NCBI RefSeq assembly: GCF_024807945.1 | Contig: NZ_JANUFD010000012.1 | Location: 1 to 64,000 of the forward strand | Reading direction: 5' to 3' | DNA from: Pseudomonas sp. JUb42 | GTDB lineage: Bacteria; Pseudomonadota; Gammaproteobacteria; Pseudomonadales; Pseudomonadaceae | DNA: 64,000 bases | Shown here: one piece after another, positions 7,952 to 16,554 of the stretch | Numbering within the stretch: the first letter of the stretch is position 1 | Layout of the letters: each line of letters starts with the position of its first letter | The notes under the pieces: model-generated | Seen by the model: only the letters and a program-made list of their open reading frames with translations | Database searches by the model: none | Told to the model about the DNA's origin: nothing | Made by a program: the position numbers and the translations under genes

Positions 7952-8043
7952 TGTGGGAGCGAATTCATTCGCGAAGACGGTATTGAAGGCGCTGAAGATG
8001 TAATGAATCTACCGGCCTCTTCGCGAATGAATTCGCTCCCACA
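7952..8043. repeat. REPIN (inverted REP pair), GAATTCATTCGCGAA type
   Basis: Two 25-bp arms, beginning TGTGGGAGCG and ending ATTCGCGAAG, stand as a perfect inverted repeat 42 bp apart. This is a repetitive extragenic palindrome of the P. fluorescens group. It occupies the spacer between two co-directional genes; the rest of the spacer up to 8154 shows only a ribosome binding site (AAGGA). Confidence 0.9.
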
Positions 8044-8154
8044 TCATTGCTCCCCACAGGTTCACCCTTCGTTCTGATTTGTGTGGCACTCGTTCAATCC
8101 GCTGTGGACTAAGCAATAGGTCGTGCGCCCGGCACGCCTGCTCAAGGACTGGCC

Positions 8155-9219
8155 ATGAACGACAATCCGCTGCACTACAAAACCTTTCTGATCCTGTTGG
8201 TACTGGTCACGCTCGCCTTCATCTGGATTCTGCTGCCGTTTTACGGCGCGATGTTCTGGGCGGTGATGCTCGGTATCGTCTTCATTCCCCTGCAACGCCG
8301 CCTGCTGCTGCGCTTTAGCGGGAGACGCAACCTGGCGGCGCTGTGCACGCTGATGATCTGTCTGGTGGTGGCGATCCTGCCGGTCATTGTGATCAGCGCC
8401 TTGCTGGTCCAGGAAGGCGCCACTCTGTACAAAAACGTCGAAAGCGGCCAACTGGATATCGGCGCCTACCTGGCCGAGTTCAAACGCCTGCTGCCGCCTT
8501 ATACGCAGCACTGGCTTGATCGCCTGGGCATGGGCGATCTCAACGGCCTGCGCGACAAGATCGCCAAGTGGGCCATGCAGGCCAGCCAGGTGCTGGCGAC
8601 TCAGGCGTTCAGCGTCGGTCAGGTCACCTTCGACTTTGTGGTGAGCTTCTTCATCATGTTGTACCTGCTGTTCTTCTGTCTGCGCGATGGCCAGGAACTA
8701 GTGCGCAAGATTCGTCTGGCCGTCCCCCTGGCCGAGCCGCAGAAGCGCCGCCTGCAACTCAAGTTCAACCGCGTGGTACGCGCCACCATCAAGGGCAATG
8801 TCGTAGTCGCCATGACTCAGGGTGCGCTGGGCGGTTTTATCTTCTGGGCCCTGAATATCCCCAGCGCCTTGCTCTGGGCGGTGGTCATGGGCTTTCTGTC
8901 GCTGTTGCCAGCGGTAGGGGCGGGGATCGTCTGGGCGCCGGTGGCCTTGTACTTCCTGCTCAGCGGGATGATCTGGCAGGGCGTGGTGCTGTCGTTGTTC
9001 GGGATCTTTGTGATCGGTCTGGTGGATAACGTGCTGCGGCCCATTCTGGTGGGCAAGGACACGCAGATGCCGGATTACCTGATCCTCATCTCCACTTTGG
9101 GCGGCATGGCTGTGTTCGGTCTCAATGGTTTTGTCATCGGGCCGATGGTGGCAGCGTTGTTCATGTCCACCTGGGGCCTGTTCAGCAGCGCGAAGAAGAC
9201 GGTGCGCTTGCCGGGCTGA
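8155..9219 (+). CDS. AI-2E family transporter (YdiK/PerM-like permease)
   Basis: 354-aa polytopic inner-membrane protein of the AI-2E transporter (former UPF0118/DUF20) family. There are paired N-terminal helices (FLILLVLVTLAFIWILLPFYGAMFWAV), an extended middle segment, and the conserved C-terminal part with LLPAVGAGIVWAPVA, GLVDNVLRPILVGKD and STLGGMAVFGLNGFVIGPMV. Most family members export unknown substrates or act as Na+/H+ antiporters; the autoinducer name should not be taken literally. AAGGA lies ten bases before the start. It ends at a terminator shared with nuoN. Confidence 0.88.
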   Translation: MNDNPLHYKTFLILLVLVTLAFIWILLPFYGAMFWAVMLGIVFIPLQRRLLLRFSGRRNLAALCTLMICLVVAILPVIVISALLVQEGATLYKNVESGQLDIGAYLAEFKRLLPPYTQHWLDRLGMGDLNGLRDKIAKWAMQASQVLATQAFSVGQVTFDFVVSFFIMLYLLFFCLRDGQELVRKIRLAVPLAEPQKRRLQLKFNRVVRATIKGNVVVAMTQGALGGFIFWALNIPSALLWAVVMGFLSLLPAVGAGIVWAPVALYFLLSGMIWQGVVLSLFGIFVIGLVDNVLRPILVGKDTQMPDYLILISTLGGMAVFGLNGFVIGPMVAALFMSTWGLFSSAKKTVRLPG

Positions 9220-9233
9220 CTTTCCCCCAGACG

Positions 9234-9266
9234 AAAAAAAGCCCTGCTTGTGCAGGGCTTTTCTTT
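9234..9266. terminator. Bidirectional terminator between the permease gene and nuoN
   Basis: Stem AAAAGCCCTGC / GCAGGGCTTTT with a four-base TTGT loop, flanked by an A-run on the left and TTTTCTTT on the right. It serves the converging permease gene and the end of the nuo operon. Confidence 0.9.
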
Positions 9267-9278
9267 GCCAGCTGACCT

Positions 9279-10736
9279 TTACAGGCCGGCGTGCATGACC
9301 AGATTCAGCAACGGTTGTGGGTACACACCGATGACGAAGGTCAGGATCGCGATCGCCAGCAGCATCACGCCACCGGTACGCTGTGCCCAGTTGAAAGCGG
9401 CATCGTGGCGCGGCAGCTTGTTGTCCACCAGGTACATGGTGACCATCACGCGCAGGTAGTAGAACACGCCGATGGCACTACCGATGATCAGCGAACCGAT
9501 CAGCCACCACAGCTGCGACTCGACGCCCGTGGCGATCATGTAGAACTTGCCGATAAAGCCGGCCGTCAGCGGGATACCCGCCAGGGACAGCATCATCAGG
9601 GTCATGACTGCAGTCAGGTACGGACGGCGCCAGAACAGGCCGCGGTACTCGAACATGGCGTCAGCGTCGCGACCGCTGTACGGCGACGACATCATGGTAA
9701 CGACACCGAAGCTGCCCAGAGTGGTCAGTACGTAGGTCACCAGGTACACGCCAATCGCTTCCACGGCCATGCCATTGCTGGCAACCAGGGCGATCATCAG
9801 GTAGCCGAAGTGGGCGATGGATGAGTAACCCAGCAGACGCTTGAGGTTAGTCTGCACCAGAGCCAGCAGGTTACCGACCAGAATCGAAGCAACCGCAATC
9901 ACCGCCAGCACGTTATGCATTACGCCGCTGTTGGCCACCGGGGAGATCTGGAACAGACGCACCAGCACGGCGAATACCGCCACCTTGCTGGCAGTCGCCA
10001 GGAACGCTGCAACTGGAGCCGGAGCGCCTTCGTAGACGTCAGGAGTCCAAAGGTGGAAGGGTACCAACGACAGTTTGAACGCCAGGCCGACGACCATCAT
10101 GGCCAGGCCGACCTGGGAGATCGGGCCGGGCAGGCCAGTGGCCGCCAGAGCCTTGCCGATACCGTCGAAGCTCAGGCTGCCGGCTTCGGCGTAGAGCAGG
10201 GCCATACCGAACAACAGGAACGCCGAGCCTGCGGCCGACAGCACCATGTACTTGATGCCGCCTTCCAGGGAGCGCTTGTTGAAGAAGGCGTAGGCCACCA
10301 GGCCGTAGACCGGCACCGACAACAGCTCCAGACCAATGAACAGGCCTGCCAGGTGTTGCGCGCTGACCAGTACCATGGCGCCCGCTGCTGCCAGCAGGAT
10401 CAACAGGTACAGTTCTTCGCGGTTGCCAGGGTAGCCGACCTTGCCGTCGCCGAGGTAGGCGTGGGCCATGGTCACACAGGCCAGGGTCGAAGCCAGGATC
10501 AACGCCATGTACAGGCAGGCGAAGTTATCGATGTGCAGCAGTGGAGTGACTACCAATGGGGCGACTTTCAGCGCCGGGTAGACCGATAGCAGGGCCAGAT
10601 TAAGCCCGGCTACGGTCAGCAGGAACGTTTGCGAGTGATTGCGGCGCCAGGCGATTGCCAGCATCACCACGACAATCGTGGCGCTGACAATCAGCAGTGG
10701 CGCAAGCGCAATAAAGTGTTGAGTCGTCAGGTCCAT
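9279..10736 (-). CDS. nuoN: NADH-quinone oxidoreductase subunit N
   Basis: 485-aa antiporter-like membrane subunit of complex I, about 14 helices, last gene of the operon. Recognised by GLELLSVPVYGLVAY, KYMVLSAAGSAFLLFG, FKLSLVPFHLWTPDVYEGAPAPVAAFLATASK and the KRLLGYSSIAHFGY loop, which hold the buried Lys and Glu residues used for proton movement. The start at 10736 (MDLTTQHF) is used; the longer open frame reaches into nuoM. It lies seven bases after the nuoM stop. Confidence 0.97.
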   Translation of the reverse strand: MDLTTQHFIALAPLLIVSATIVVVMLAIAWRRNHSQTFLLTVAGLNLALLSVYPALKVAPLVVTPLLHIDNFACLYMALILASTLACVTMAHAYLGDGKVGYPGNREELYLLILLAAAGAMVLVSAQHLAGLFIGLELLSVPVYGLVAYAFFNKRSLEGGIKYMVLSAAGSAFLLFGMALLYAEAGSLSFDGIGKALAATGLPGPISQVGLAMMVVGLAFKLSLVPFHLWTPDVYEGAPAPVAAFLATASKVAVFAVLVRLFQISPVANSGVMHNVLAVIAVASILVGNLLALVQTNLKRLLGYSSIAHFGYLMIALVASNGMAVEAIGVYLVTYVLTTLGSFGVVTMMSSPYSGRDADAMFEYRGLFWRRPYLTAVMTLMMLSLAGIPLTAGFIGKFYMIATGVESQLWWLIGSLIIGSAIGVFYYLRVMVTMYLVDNKLPRHDAAFNWAQRTGGVMLLAIAILTFVIGVYPQPLLNLVMHAGL

Positions 10737-10743
10737 AGCGCTC

Positions 10744-12276
10744 TTACCGGGCCGAAGCGAGTTGAGTGAAGGCAGTGCCGAGCCATTGCTGCACGCCATG
10801 CATGGTAGCCGCCGAGGTATCGAGGACCGGCTGCGGGTAAACCCCGAGCAGGACCAGCAACACGGCAAGGCCGAGCACCATGATCAATTCACGACCATCC
10901 ATGCCCTTGAGGACCGCGTCCGACTTGGACGGGCCGAAGTAGGCGCGGTGGATCATGATCAACGAGTAGACGGAGCCGAACACCAGACCGGAAGTCGCAA
11001 TGGAGGTGATCCATGGCGAGCTGACGAAGGTGCCGAGCAGGATCAGGAACTCACCGACGAAGTTGCCGGTGCCCGGCAGACCCAGAGAGGCGGCTGCAAA
11101 GAACAGGCTGATCGCCGGCAGGTAAGCGATGCGCGACCACAGGCCACCCATTTCACGCATGTCACGGGTATGCAGACGCTCGTACAACTGGCCGCTGAGG
11201 ATAAACAGCGCCGCAGCTGACAGACCGTGGGCAATCATCTGCCCGACCACACCTTGCAGCGCTTGCTGGCTGCCGGAGTAGATGCCGATCAGTACGAAAC
11301 CCATGTGTGAGACGCTGGAGAACGCGATCAGGCGCTTGATGTCAGTCTGGGCGAACGCCAGGAAGGCACCGTAGAAGATCCCGATCAGGCCGAGCACCAT
11401 GGCAATCGGCGCGAACTCGGCCGATGCGTTGGGGAACATCGGCAGGGCGAAGCGCAACAGACCATAGGCAGCGGTTTTCAGCAGGATACCGGCCAGGTCG
11501 ACCGACCCCGCTGTGGGTGCCTGAGCGTGAGCGTCCGGCAGCCAGGAGTGAAACGGCACTACCGGCAGCTTGACCGCGAAGGCAATGAAGAAGCCCAGCA
11601 TCAGGATGTATTCGGTGCCGTGGGACAGCTTGGTCTTCAGCAGGTGGGCATAATCGAAGGAGATTGTGCCGGTCTGGTTGAAGTTGACCAGCACCAGGCC
11701 AAGGATCGCCACCAACATGATCAGGCCGCTGGCCTGGGTGAAGATGAAGAACTTGGTTGCTGCGTAGATCCGGGTCTTCTTGCCGTCTGCCGAGCTGTGA
11801 CCCCAGAGCGCGATGAGGAAATACATCGGCACCAGCATCATTTCCCAGAAGAAGAAGAACATGAACAGGTCGATGGCCAGGAATACCCCGACCACGCCGC
11901 CCAGGATCCACATCAGGTTGAGGTGGAAGAAACCAACGTTACGCTGGATCTCCTTCCACGAACACAGCACCGACAGCACGCCGAGCAGGCCGGTCAGCAG
12001 GATCATCAGCAGCGACAGGCCGTCCAGCGCCAAGTGCACGCTGATACCGAAGCGCTGAATCCACTGATGCTGGAATTCAACGACCCAGGTCGGATCCGCG
12101 CCAGGAGTCGGCGCATAGCTGAAGTTGCCGGTACCCCACAGCCACAGGCCCAGGGCCAGTTCGAGGGACATGGTCAGCAGCGCGATCCAGCGCGGCAGGG
12201 TGTGGCCGAAGCGCTCACCCTGCCAGCACAGCAGGCCACCGATAAAAGGGATCAGGATTAGCCAAGGCAGAATCAT
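10744..12276 (-). CDS. nuoM: NADH-quinone oxidoreductase subunit M
   Basis: 510-aa antiporter-like subunit of the complex I membrane arm. Diagnostic stretches are FFFFWEMMLVPMYFLIALWG, KLPVVPFHSWLPDAHAQAPTAGSVDLAG and DIKRLIAFSSVSHMGFVLIG; the Glu in the WEMMLVP helix and the Lys of AVKLPVVPFH are the conserved proton-path residues. AAGGA precedes the ATG. It sits between nuoL and nuoN as in other gammaproteobacteria. Confidence 0.97.
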   Translation of the reverse strand: MILPWLILIPFIGGLLCWQGERFGHTLPRWIALLTMSLELALGLWLWGTGNFSYAPTPGADPTWVVEFQHQWIQRFGISVHLALDGLSLLMILLTGLLGVLSVLCSWKEIQRNVGFFHLNLMWILGGVVGVFLAIDLFMFFFFWEMMLVPMYFLIALWGHSSADGKKTRIYAATKFFIFTQASGLIMLVAILGLVLVNFNQTGTISFDYAHLLKTKLSHGTEYILMLGFFIAFAVKLPVVPFHSWLPDAHAQAPTAGSVDLAGILLKTAAYGLLRFALPMFPNASAEFAPIAMVLGLIGIFYGAFLAFAQTDIKRLIAFSSVSHMGFVLIGIYSGSQQALQGVVGQMIAHGLSAAALFILSGQLYERLHTRDMREMGGLWSRIAYLPAISLFFAAASLGLPGTGNFVGEFLILLGTFVSSPWITSIATSGLVFGSVYSLIMIHRAYFGPSKSDAVLKGMDGRELIMVLGLAVLLVLLGVYPQPVLDTSAATMHGVQQWLGTAFTQLASAR

Positions 12277-12315
12277 GACGGGCTCAATTCCTTTCGCAAA
12301 TTCGCAAGGTTCATG

Positions 12316-14169
12316 TCAGACCGCAACCAGAACGACGGCACCCAGTACCAGAACGGCACCGGCGGCGATCGAGGCGGCATACCAACGCAGCTGGCCAGTC
12401 TCGCTACGGGCCATCAGGGAGTTGCCACCCTTGACCAGACGCGGGATCAAACCAATGGTGCGGTCGAGCGGGTCACTGCGCAGTACGTGGCTGATGGCCA
12501 GATAAGGCTTCACGAACAACTTGTCGTAAATCCAATCGAAGCCCCAGGCCGCGAACCACCAGGCCGAGAGGAAACGGCCCGGACCGCTGTTGGCAATGGC
12601 GCTGACGAAGCGGCGCTTGCCCAGGAACAACACGGCTGCCAGCAGGATACCGGCCAGGGCGATGGCGCCCGAGGCGATTTCCAGACTGTGCTTGGCTTCG
12701 CCACCGGCATGACCGGCGCTTTCCGGCAGGACCCCGGCCAGTGGCGGGTGAATCAGGGCGCCAATGAAAGTCGACAGCACGATCAGCACGCTCAGCGGCA
12801 ACCAATGGGAAATCCCGTGGCCGGCGTGGGCTTCGGTCTTCGCTTCACCGTGGAAAGTGATGAAGATCAGGCGGAAGGTGTACAGCGACGTCATGAACGC
12901 ACCGACCAGACCGGCATACAGCAGACCGTTGTGACCGCTGGCGAAGGCTTCCCAGAGGATCTCGTCCTTCGAATAGAAGCCGGCCGTAACCAGGGGCAGG
13001 GCGGCCAGTGCAGCGCCACCGACGATGAAGCTGGCGTAGGCCAGTGGCAGTTTCTTCCACAGGCCGCCCATCTTGAAGATGTTCTGCTCGTGGTGGCAGG
13101 CAACGATCACCGCACCGGAAGCAAGGAACAGCAGGGCCTTGAAGAAGGCGTGGGTCATCAGGTGGAAGATCGCGCCTTCCCATGCACCCACGCCCAGGGC
13201 CAGGAACATGTAGCCGATCTGGCTCATGGTCGAGTAGGCAAGGATACGCTTGATGTCGGTCTGCACCAACGCGGCGAAACCGGCCAGTACCAGGGTCACG
13301 CCACCGACGATACCCACCAGGTGCAGGATGTCCGGGGCCAGGGTGAACAGGCCGTGGGTCCGGGCGATCAGGTAGACACCGGCGGTTACCATGGTTGCTG
13401 CGTGGATCAGTGCCGAAACCGGGGTAGGACCGGCCATCGCATCCGCCAGCCAGGTTTGCAGTGGCAGTTGCGCGGATTTACCGACAGCGCCGCCCAGCAG
13501 CATCAGAGTCGCCAGCACGATCCATGGGTCACCGACCTGGAAGTGCTGCGGCGCACGGACCAGCAGTTCCTGGACGTTCAGCGTGCCCAGTTGCTGGAAC
13601 AGGATGAACAGGCCGATGGCCATGAACACGTCACCGATGCGGGTAACGATGAAAGCCTTGAGTGCAGCGTTGCCGTTGGCGCGGTTGCTGAAGTAGAAAC
13701 CGATCAACAGGTACGAGCACAGGCCCACGCCTTCCCAACCGAAGTACAGGAACAACAGGTTATCGCCCAGTACCAGGAACAGCATGCTGGCGATAAACAG
13801 GTTGGTGTAGGCGAAGAAACGCGAGTAGCCGTCTTCACCGCGCATGTACCAGGACGCGAACAGGTGGATCAGGAAGCCGACGCCAACGACCACGCCCAGC
13901 ATGGTGATCGACAGGCCATCCAGATACAGGGCGAAGTTCGGTTCAAAGCCATCGACCGAAATCCAGCGCCACAGCACCAGGGTGTAGTGACCACCCTCGG
14001 GCGGTGCAACGTTGAACTGCCAGATCACCCAGGCCGCAACAATGGCCGACAGGCCGATGGAGCCGACGCCGATCAGGGCCGCGAGGTTTTCGGAGATTTT
14101 CCCGCGCGAGAACGACAGCAGCAGGAAACCGATCAGAGGGAATACGAAAGTCAGAAAGATAAGGTTCAT
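12316..14169 (-). CDS. nuoL: NADH-quinone oxidoreductase subunit L
   Basis: 617-aa distal antiporter-like subunit, including the C-terminal lateral helix that runs along the membrane arm. Recognised by NLLFLYFGWEGVGLCSYLLIGF, AQLPLQTWLADAMAGPTPVSALIHAATMVTAGVYL and DIKRILAYSTMSQIGYMFLALG. The start at 14169 (MNLIFLTF) overlaps the nuoK end by four bases (ATGA), indicating coupled translation. A long open frame on the opposite strand here is a codon-bias shadow. Confidence 0.97.
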   Translation of the reverse strand: MNLIFLTFVFPLIGFLLLSFSRGKISENLAALIGVGSIGLSAIVAAWVIWQFNVAPPEGGHYTLVLWRWISVDGFEPNFALYLDGLSITMLGVVVGVGFLIHLFASWYMRGEDGYSRFFAYTNLFIASMLFLVLGDNLLFLYFGWEGVGLCSYLLIGFYFSNRANGNAALKAFIVTRIGDVFMAIGLFILFQQLGTLNVQELLVRAPQHFQVGDPWIVLATLMLLGGAVGKSAQLPLQTWLADAMAGPTPVSALIHAATMVTAGVYLIARTHGLFTLAPDILHLVGIVGGVTLVLAGFAALVQTDIKRILAYSTMSQIGYMFLALGVGAWEGAIFHLMTHAFFKALLFLASGAVIVACHHEQNIFKMGGLWKKLPLAYASFIVGGAALAALPLVTAGFYSKDEILWEAFASGHNGLLYAGLVGAFMTSLYTFRLIFITFHGEAKTEAHAGHGISHWLPLSVLIVLSTFIGALIHPPLAGVLPESAGHAGGEAKHSLEIASGAIALAGILLAAVLFLGKRRFVSAIANSGPGRFLSAWWFAAWGFDWIYDKLFVKPYLAISHVLRSDPLDRTIGLIPRLVKGGNSLMARSETGQLRWYAASIAAGAVLVLGAVVLVAV

Positions 14170-14474
14170 CCGCGCATCTCGCTGGCAGCATCGATATCGA
14201 GAGTGTGGAAGCGGCGATACAACTGCAGCAGGATCGCCAGGCCGATACTGGCCTCTGCGGCTGCCAGGCTGATCACCAGGATGAACATGATCTGCCCATC
14301 CGGCTGCGCCCAACGGCTGCCCGCCACGATGAACGCCAGTGCGGCGGAGTTCATCATGATTTCCAGGCTCATCAATACGAAGAGAATGTTACGGCGCGCA
14401 AGCAGGCCCGCCAGGCCGAGGCAGAACAGGATCCCGGCAACCGCCAGGCCATGTTCGAGAGGGATAGCATTCAT
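14166..14474 (-). CDS. nuoK: NADH-quinone oxidoreductase subunit K
   Basis: 102-aa subunit with three membrane helices; homologue of mitochondrial ND4L. Contains the two conserved buried glutamates in LMSLEIMMNSAALAF and AAAEASIGLAI, used for proton translocation. Overlaps nuoL by four bases and lies three bases after nuoJ. Confidence 0.97.
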   Translation of the reverse strand: MNAIPLEHGLAVAGILFCLGLAGLLARRNILFVLMSLEIMMNSAALAFIVAGSRWAQPDGQIMFILVISLAAAEASIGLAILLQLYRRFHTLDIDAASEMRG

Positions 14475-14477
14475 GAG

Positions 14478-14978
14478 TTACTCCTTCGCCTCGTTGCGGC
14501 CGAGGTGGAAAGCGGTCACGACGGCTGCCAGCAGCAGCATCGAGGCCAGTTCCACCACCAGCAGGTAAGGACCGAACAGACTGATACCGACAGCCTTGGC
14601 GTCAACCGTGGTGTGGCCGATGGCGGCACCGTTCGAGTAGGTGAACAGCACGTAGATCAGCTCGGCCAGCAGCAGGCCGCAGAGCAGGATCGGGCCAAGC
14701 CAGATCCCCGGCTTGAGCCAGGTGCGTTCCTGTTCGACCGAAGCCGGACCCAGGTTGAGCATCATCACCACGAACACGAACAGCACCATGATGGCGCCAG
14801 CGTAAGCGATCACTTCCAGAACACCGGCAAACGGTGCGCCGAGGCTGAAAAAGGTCATGGCCACGGCAATCAGCGAGATGATCAGGTAGAGCAGGGCGTG
14901 CACCGGGTTCTTGTTGGTGATCACCCGCAGGGTGGACACAACAGCGATACCGGATGCGAAATAGAAAGCGAATTCCAT
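14478..14978 (-). CDS. nuoJ: NADH-quinone oxidoreductase subunit J
   Basis: 166-aa membrane subunit, homologue of ND6, five predicted helices. The conserved helix-3 region YAGAIMVLFVFVVMML is present; it forms the pi-bulge involved in coupling quinone reduction to proton pumping. It lies nine bases after the nuoI stop. Confidence 0.97.
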   Translation of the reverse strand: MEFAFYFASGIAVVSTLRVITNKNPVHALLYLIISLIAVAMTFFSLGAPFAGVLEVIAYAGAIMVLFVFVVMMLNLGPASVEQERTWLKPGIWLGPILLCGLLLAELIYVLFTYSNGAAIGHTTVDAKAVGISLFGPYLLVVELASMLLLAAVVTAFHLGRNEAKE

Positions 14979-14987
14979 CTTTCTTCC

Positions 14988-15536
14988 TTAAGGCAGCAAG
15001 CTCTTGACGTTGATCGGTTCGGCTTCATTCTGCGCGGAGCCTTTAGGCTTACCGGCGATGGCCATACCGGCGACGCGATAGAAGTTGTAGTCGGGGTTCT
15101 TGCCGGGGCCGGAGATCAACAGATCTTCCTTCTCGTAGACCAGATCCTGACGCTTGAACTCGGCCATTTCGAAATCCGGTGTCAGCTGGATCGCGGTGGT
15201 CGGGCAGGCTTCTTCGCAGAGGCCGCAGAAGATGCAGCGCGAGAAGTTGATGCGGAAGAACTCTGGGTACCAGCGACCGTCGTCGGTCTCGGCTTTCTGC
15301 AGCGAGATACAGCCGACCGGGCAGGCCACGGCGCACAGGTTGCAGGCAACGCAACGCTCTTCGCCGTCAGGATCGCGGGTCAGGACGATACGACCACGGT
15401 AGCGCGGCGGCAGATACACCTGCTCTTCCGGATACTGCAGGGTGTCGCGCTTGCGGAAGGCATGCGAGAACACCATCACCAGGCTGCGAAACTGGGTGTA
15501 GGTGCCATGCACGATATTGAATATGTACTTGAGCAT
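14988..15536 (-). CDS. nuoI: NADH-quinone oxidoreductase subunit I
   Basis: 182-aa peripheral-arm subunit carrying two [4Fe-4S] clusters (N6a and N6b): CVACNLCAVACP and CIFCGLCEEACP. The start at 15536 (MLKYIFNIVHG) is preferred over one seven codons earlier, because GAGGA is seven bases before it and the length then equals the family norm. It relays electrons from NuoG to NuoB. Confidence 0.97.
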   Translation of the reverse strand: MLKYIFNIVHGTYTQFRSLVMVFSHAFRKRDTLQYPEEQVYLPPRYRGRIVLTRDPDGEERCVACNLCAVACPVGCISLQKAETDDGRWYPEFFRINFSRCIFCGLCEEACPTTAIQLTPDFEMAEFKRQDLVYEKEDLLISGPGKNPDYNFYRVAGMAIAGKPKGSAQNEAEPINVKSLLP

Positions 15537-15546
15537 GGTTATGTCC

Positions 15547-16554
15547 TCACTGAGCAACGCCGGCGGGCGTGTTCAACAACACGATCGCGGCGGTCACCAG
15601 CAGATTGATCAGGGTCAGCGGCAGGCAGAATTTCCAGCTGAAATCCATCACCTGGTCATACCGTGGGCGCGGGATGGAAGCGCGCAGCAGGATGAACAGC
15701 ATGATGAAGAACGCGGTCTTCAGGGCGAACCAGACGAAGGCCAGCTGCGGCAGGATATTGAACGGGCCATGCCAGCCGCCGAAGAACAGGGTCACCAGCA
15801 GGGCCGAGATCAACACGATGCCGATGTATTCACCGACGAAGAACATGCCCCATTTCATACCGGCGTATTCGATGTGGTAGCCGTCAGCCAGTTCCTGTTC
15901 CGCTTCCGGTTGGTCGAAGGGGTGACGGTGAGTCACGGCCACGCCAGCGATGAAGAAGGTCAGGAAACCGAAGATCTGCGGAATGATGAACCACAGGTGT
16001 TCAGCCTGGTACTTGACGATATCGCTCATGTTGAACGAACCGACCTGAACCACCACGCCCATCAGCGACAGGCCCATGAACACTTCGTACGACACGGTCT
16101 GGGCCGAAGCCCGCAGGCTGCCGAGCAGGGCGAACTTGTTGTTACTCGACCAACCGGCGAACAGCACTGCGTAAACCGACAGACCGGCCATGGCGAAGAA
16201 GAACAGCAGGCCGATGTTTAGGTCCGCCACCAGCCAGGTCTCGGTGACCGGGATGATACTGAAGGCGATCAGCAGGGCGCTCATGGCGACCACCGGGGCC
16301 AGGGTGAAAATCACCTTGTCGGCGAACGGTGGGGTCCAGTCTTCCTTGAAGAACATCTTCAGCATGTCGGCGGCGATCTGGAACGCACCGAACGGACCGA
16401 CCCGGTTAGGGCCGTAACGGTCCTGCCAGAGGGCGAGCAGGCGACGCTCGACCCAGCTGAGCAGCGCGCCGCAGATCACCACGGCGAGCAGGATGACGAT
16501 GGCCTTGAGTACCGCAATGATCGAATCGATTACGACAGGAGTAAACCAGGTCAT
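15547..16554 (-). CDS. nuoH: NADH-quinone oxidoreductase subunit H
   Basis: 335-aa membrane subunit (ND1), eight helices, shaping the quinone chamber at the junction of the two arms. Conserved pieces: ERRLLALWQDRYGPNRVGPFG, FFKEDWTPPFADK and the acidic E-rich loop DQPEAEQELADGYHIEYAGMK. Start ATG overlaps the nuoG stop by four bases. Confidence 0.97.
   Translation of the reverse strand: MTWFTPVVIDSIIAVLKAIVILLAVVICGALLSWVERRLLALWQDRYGPNRVGPFGAFQIAADMLKMFFKEDWTPPFADKVIFTLAPVVAMSALLIAFSIIPVTETWLVADLNIGLLFFFAMAGLSVYAVLFAGWSSNNKFALLGSLRASAQTVSYEVFMGLSLMGVVVQVGSFNMSDIVKYQAEHLWFIIPQIFGFLTFFIAGVAVTHRHPFDQPEAEQELADGYHIEYAGMKWGMFFVGEYIGIVLISALLVTLFFGGWHGPFNILPQLAFVWFALKTAFFIMLFILLRASIPRPRYDQVMDFSWKFCLPLTLINLLVTAAIVLLNTPAGVAQ

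Noticed and set aside
8155..9219. Quorum-sensing autoinducer-2 exporter
   Set aside because: The family name is historical; no luxS or lsr context is present, so only membership of the transporter family is claimed.
12313..14568. 751-codon open frame on the plus strand across nuoL/nuoK
   Set aside because: It is antisense to well-conserved nuo genes, is extremely rich in Gln, Arg and Asp, and shows no family. It is a shadow of GC-rich codon use.
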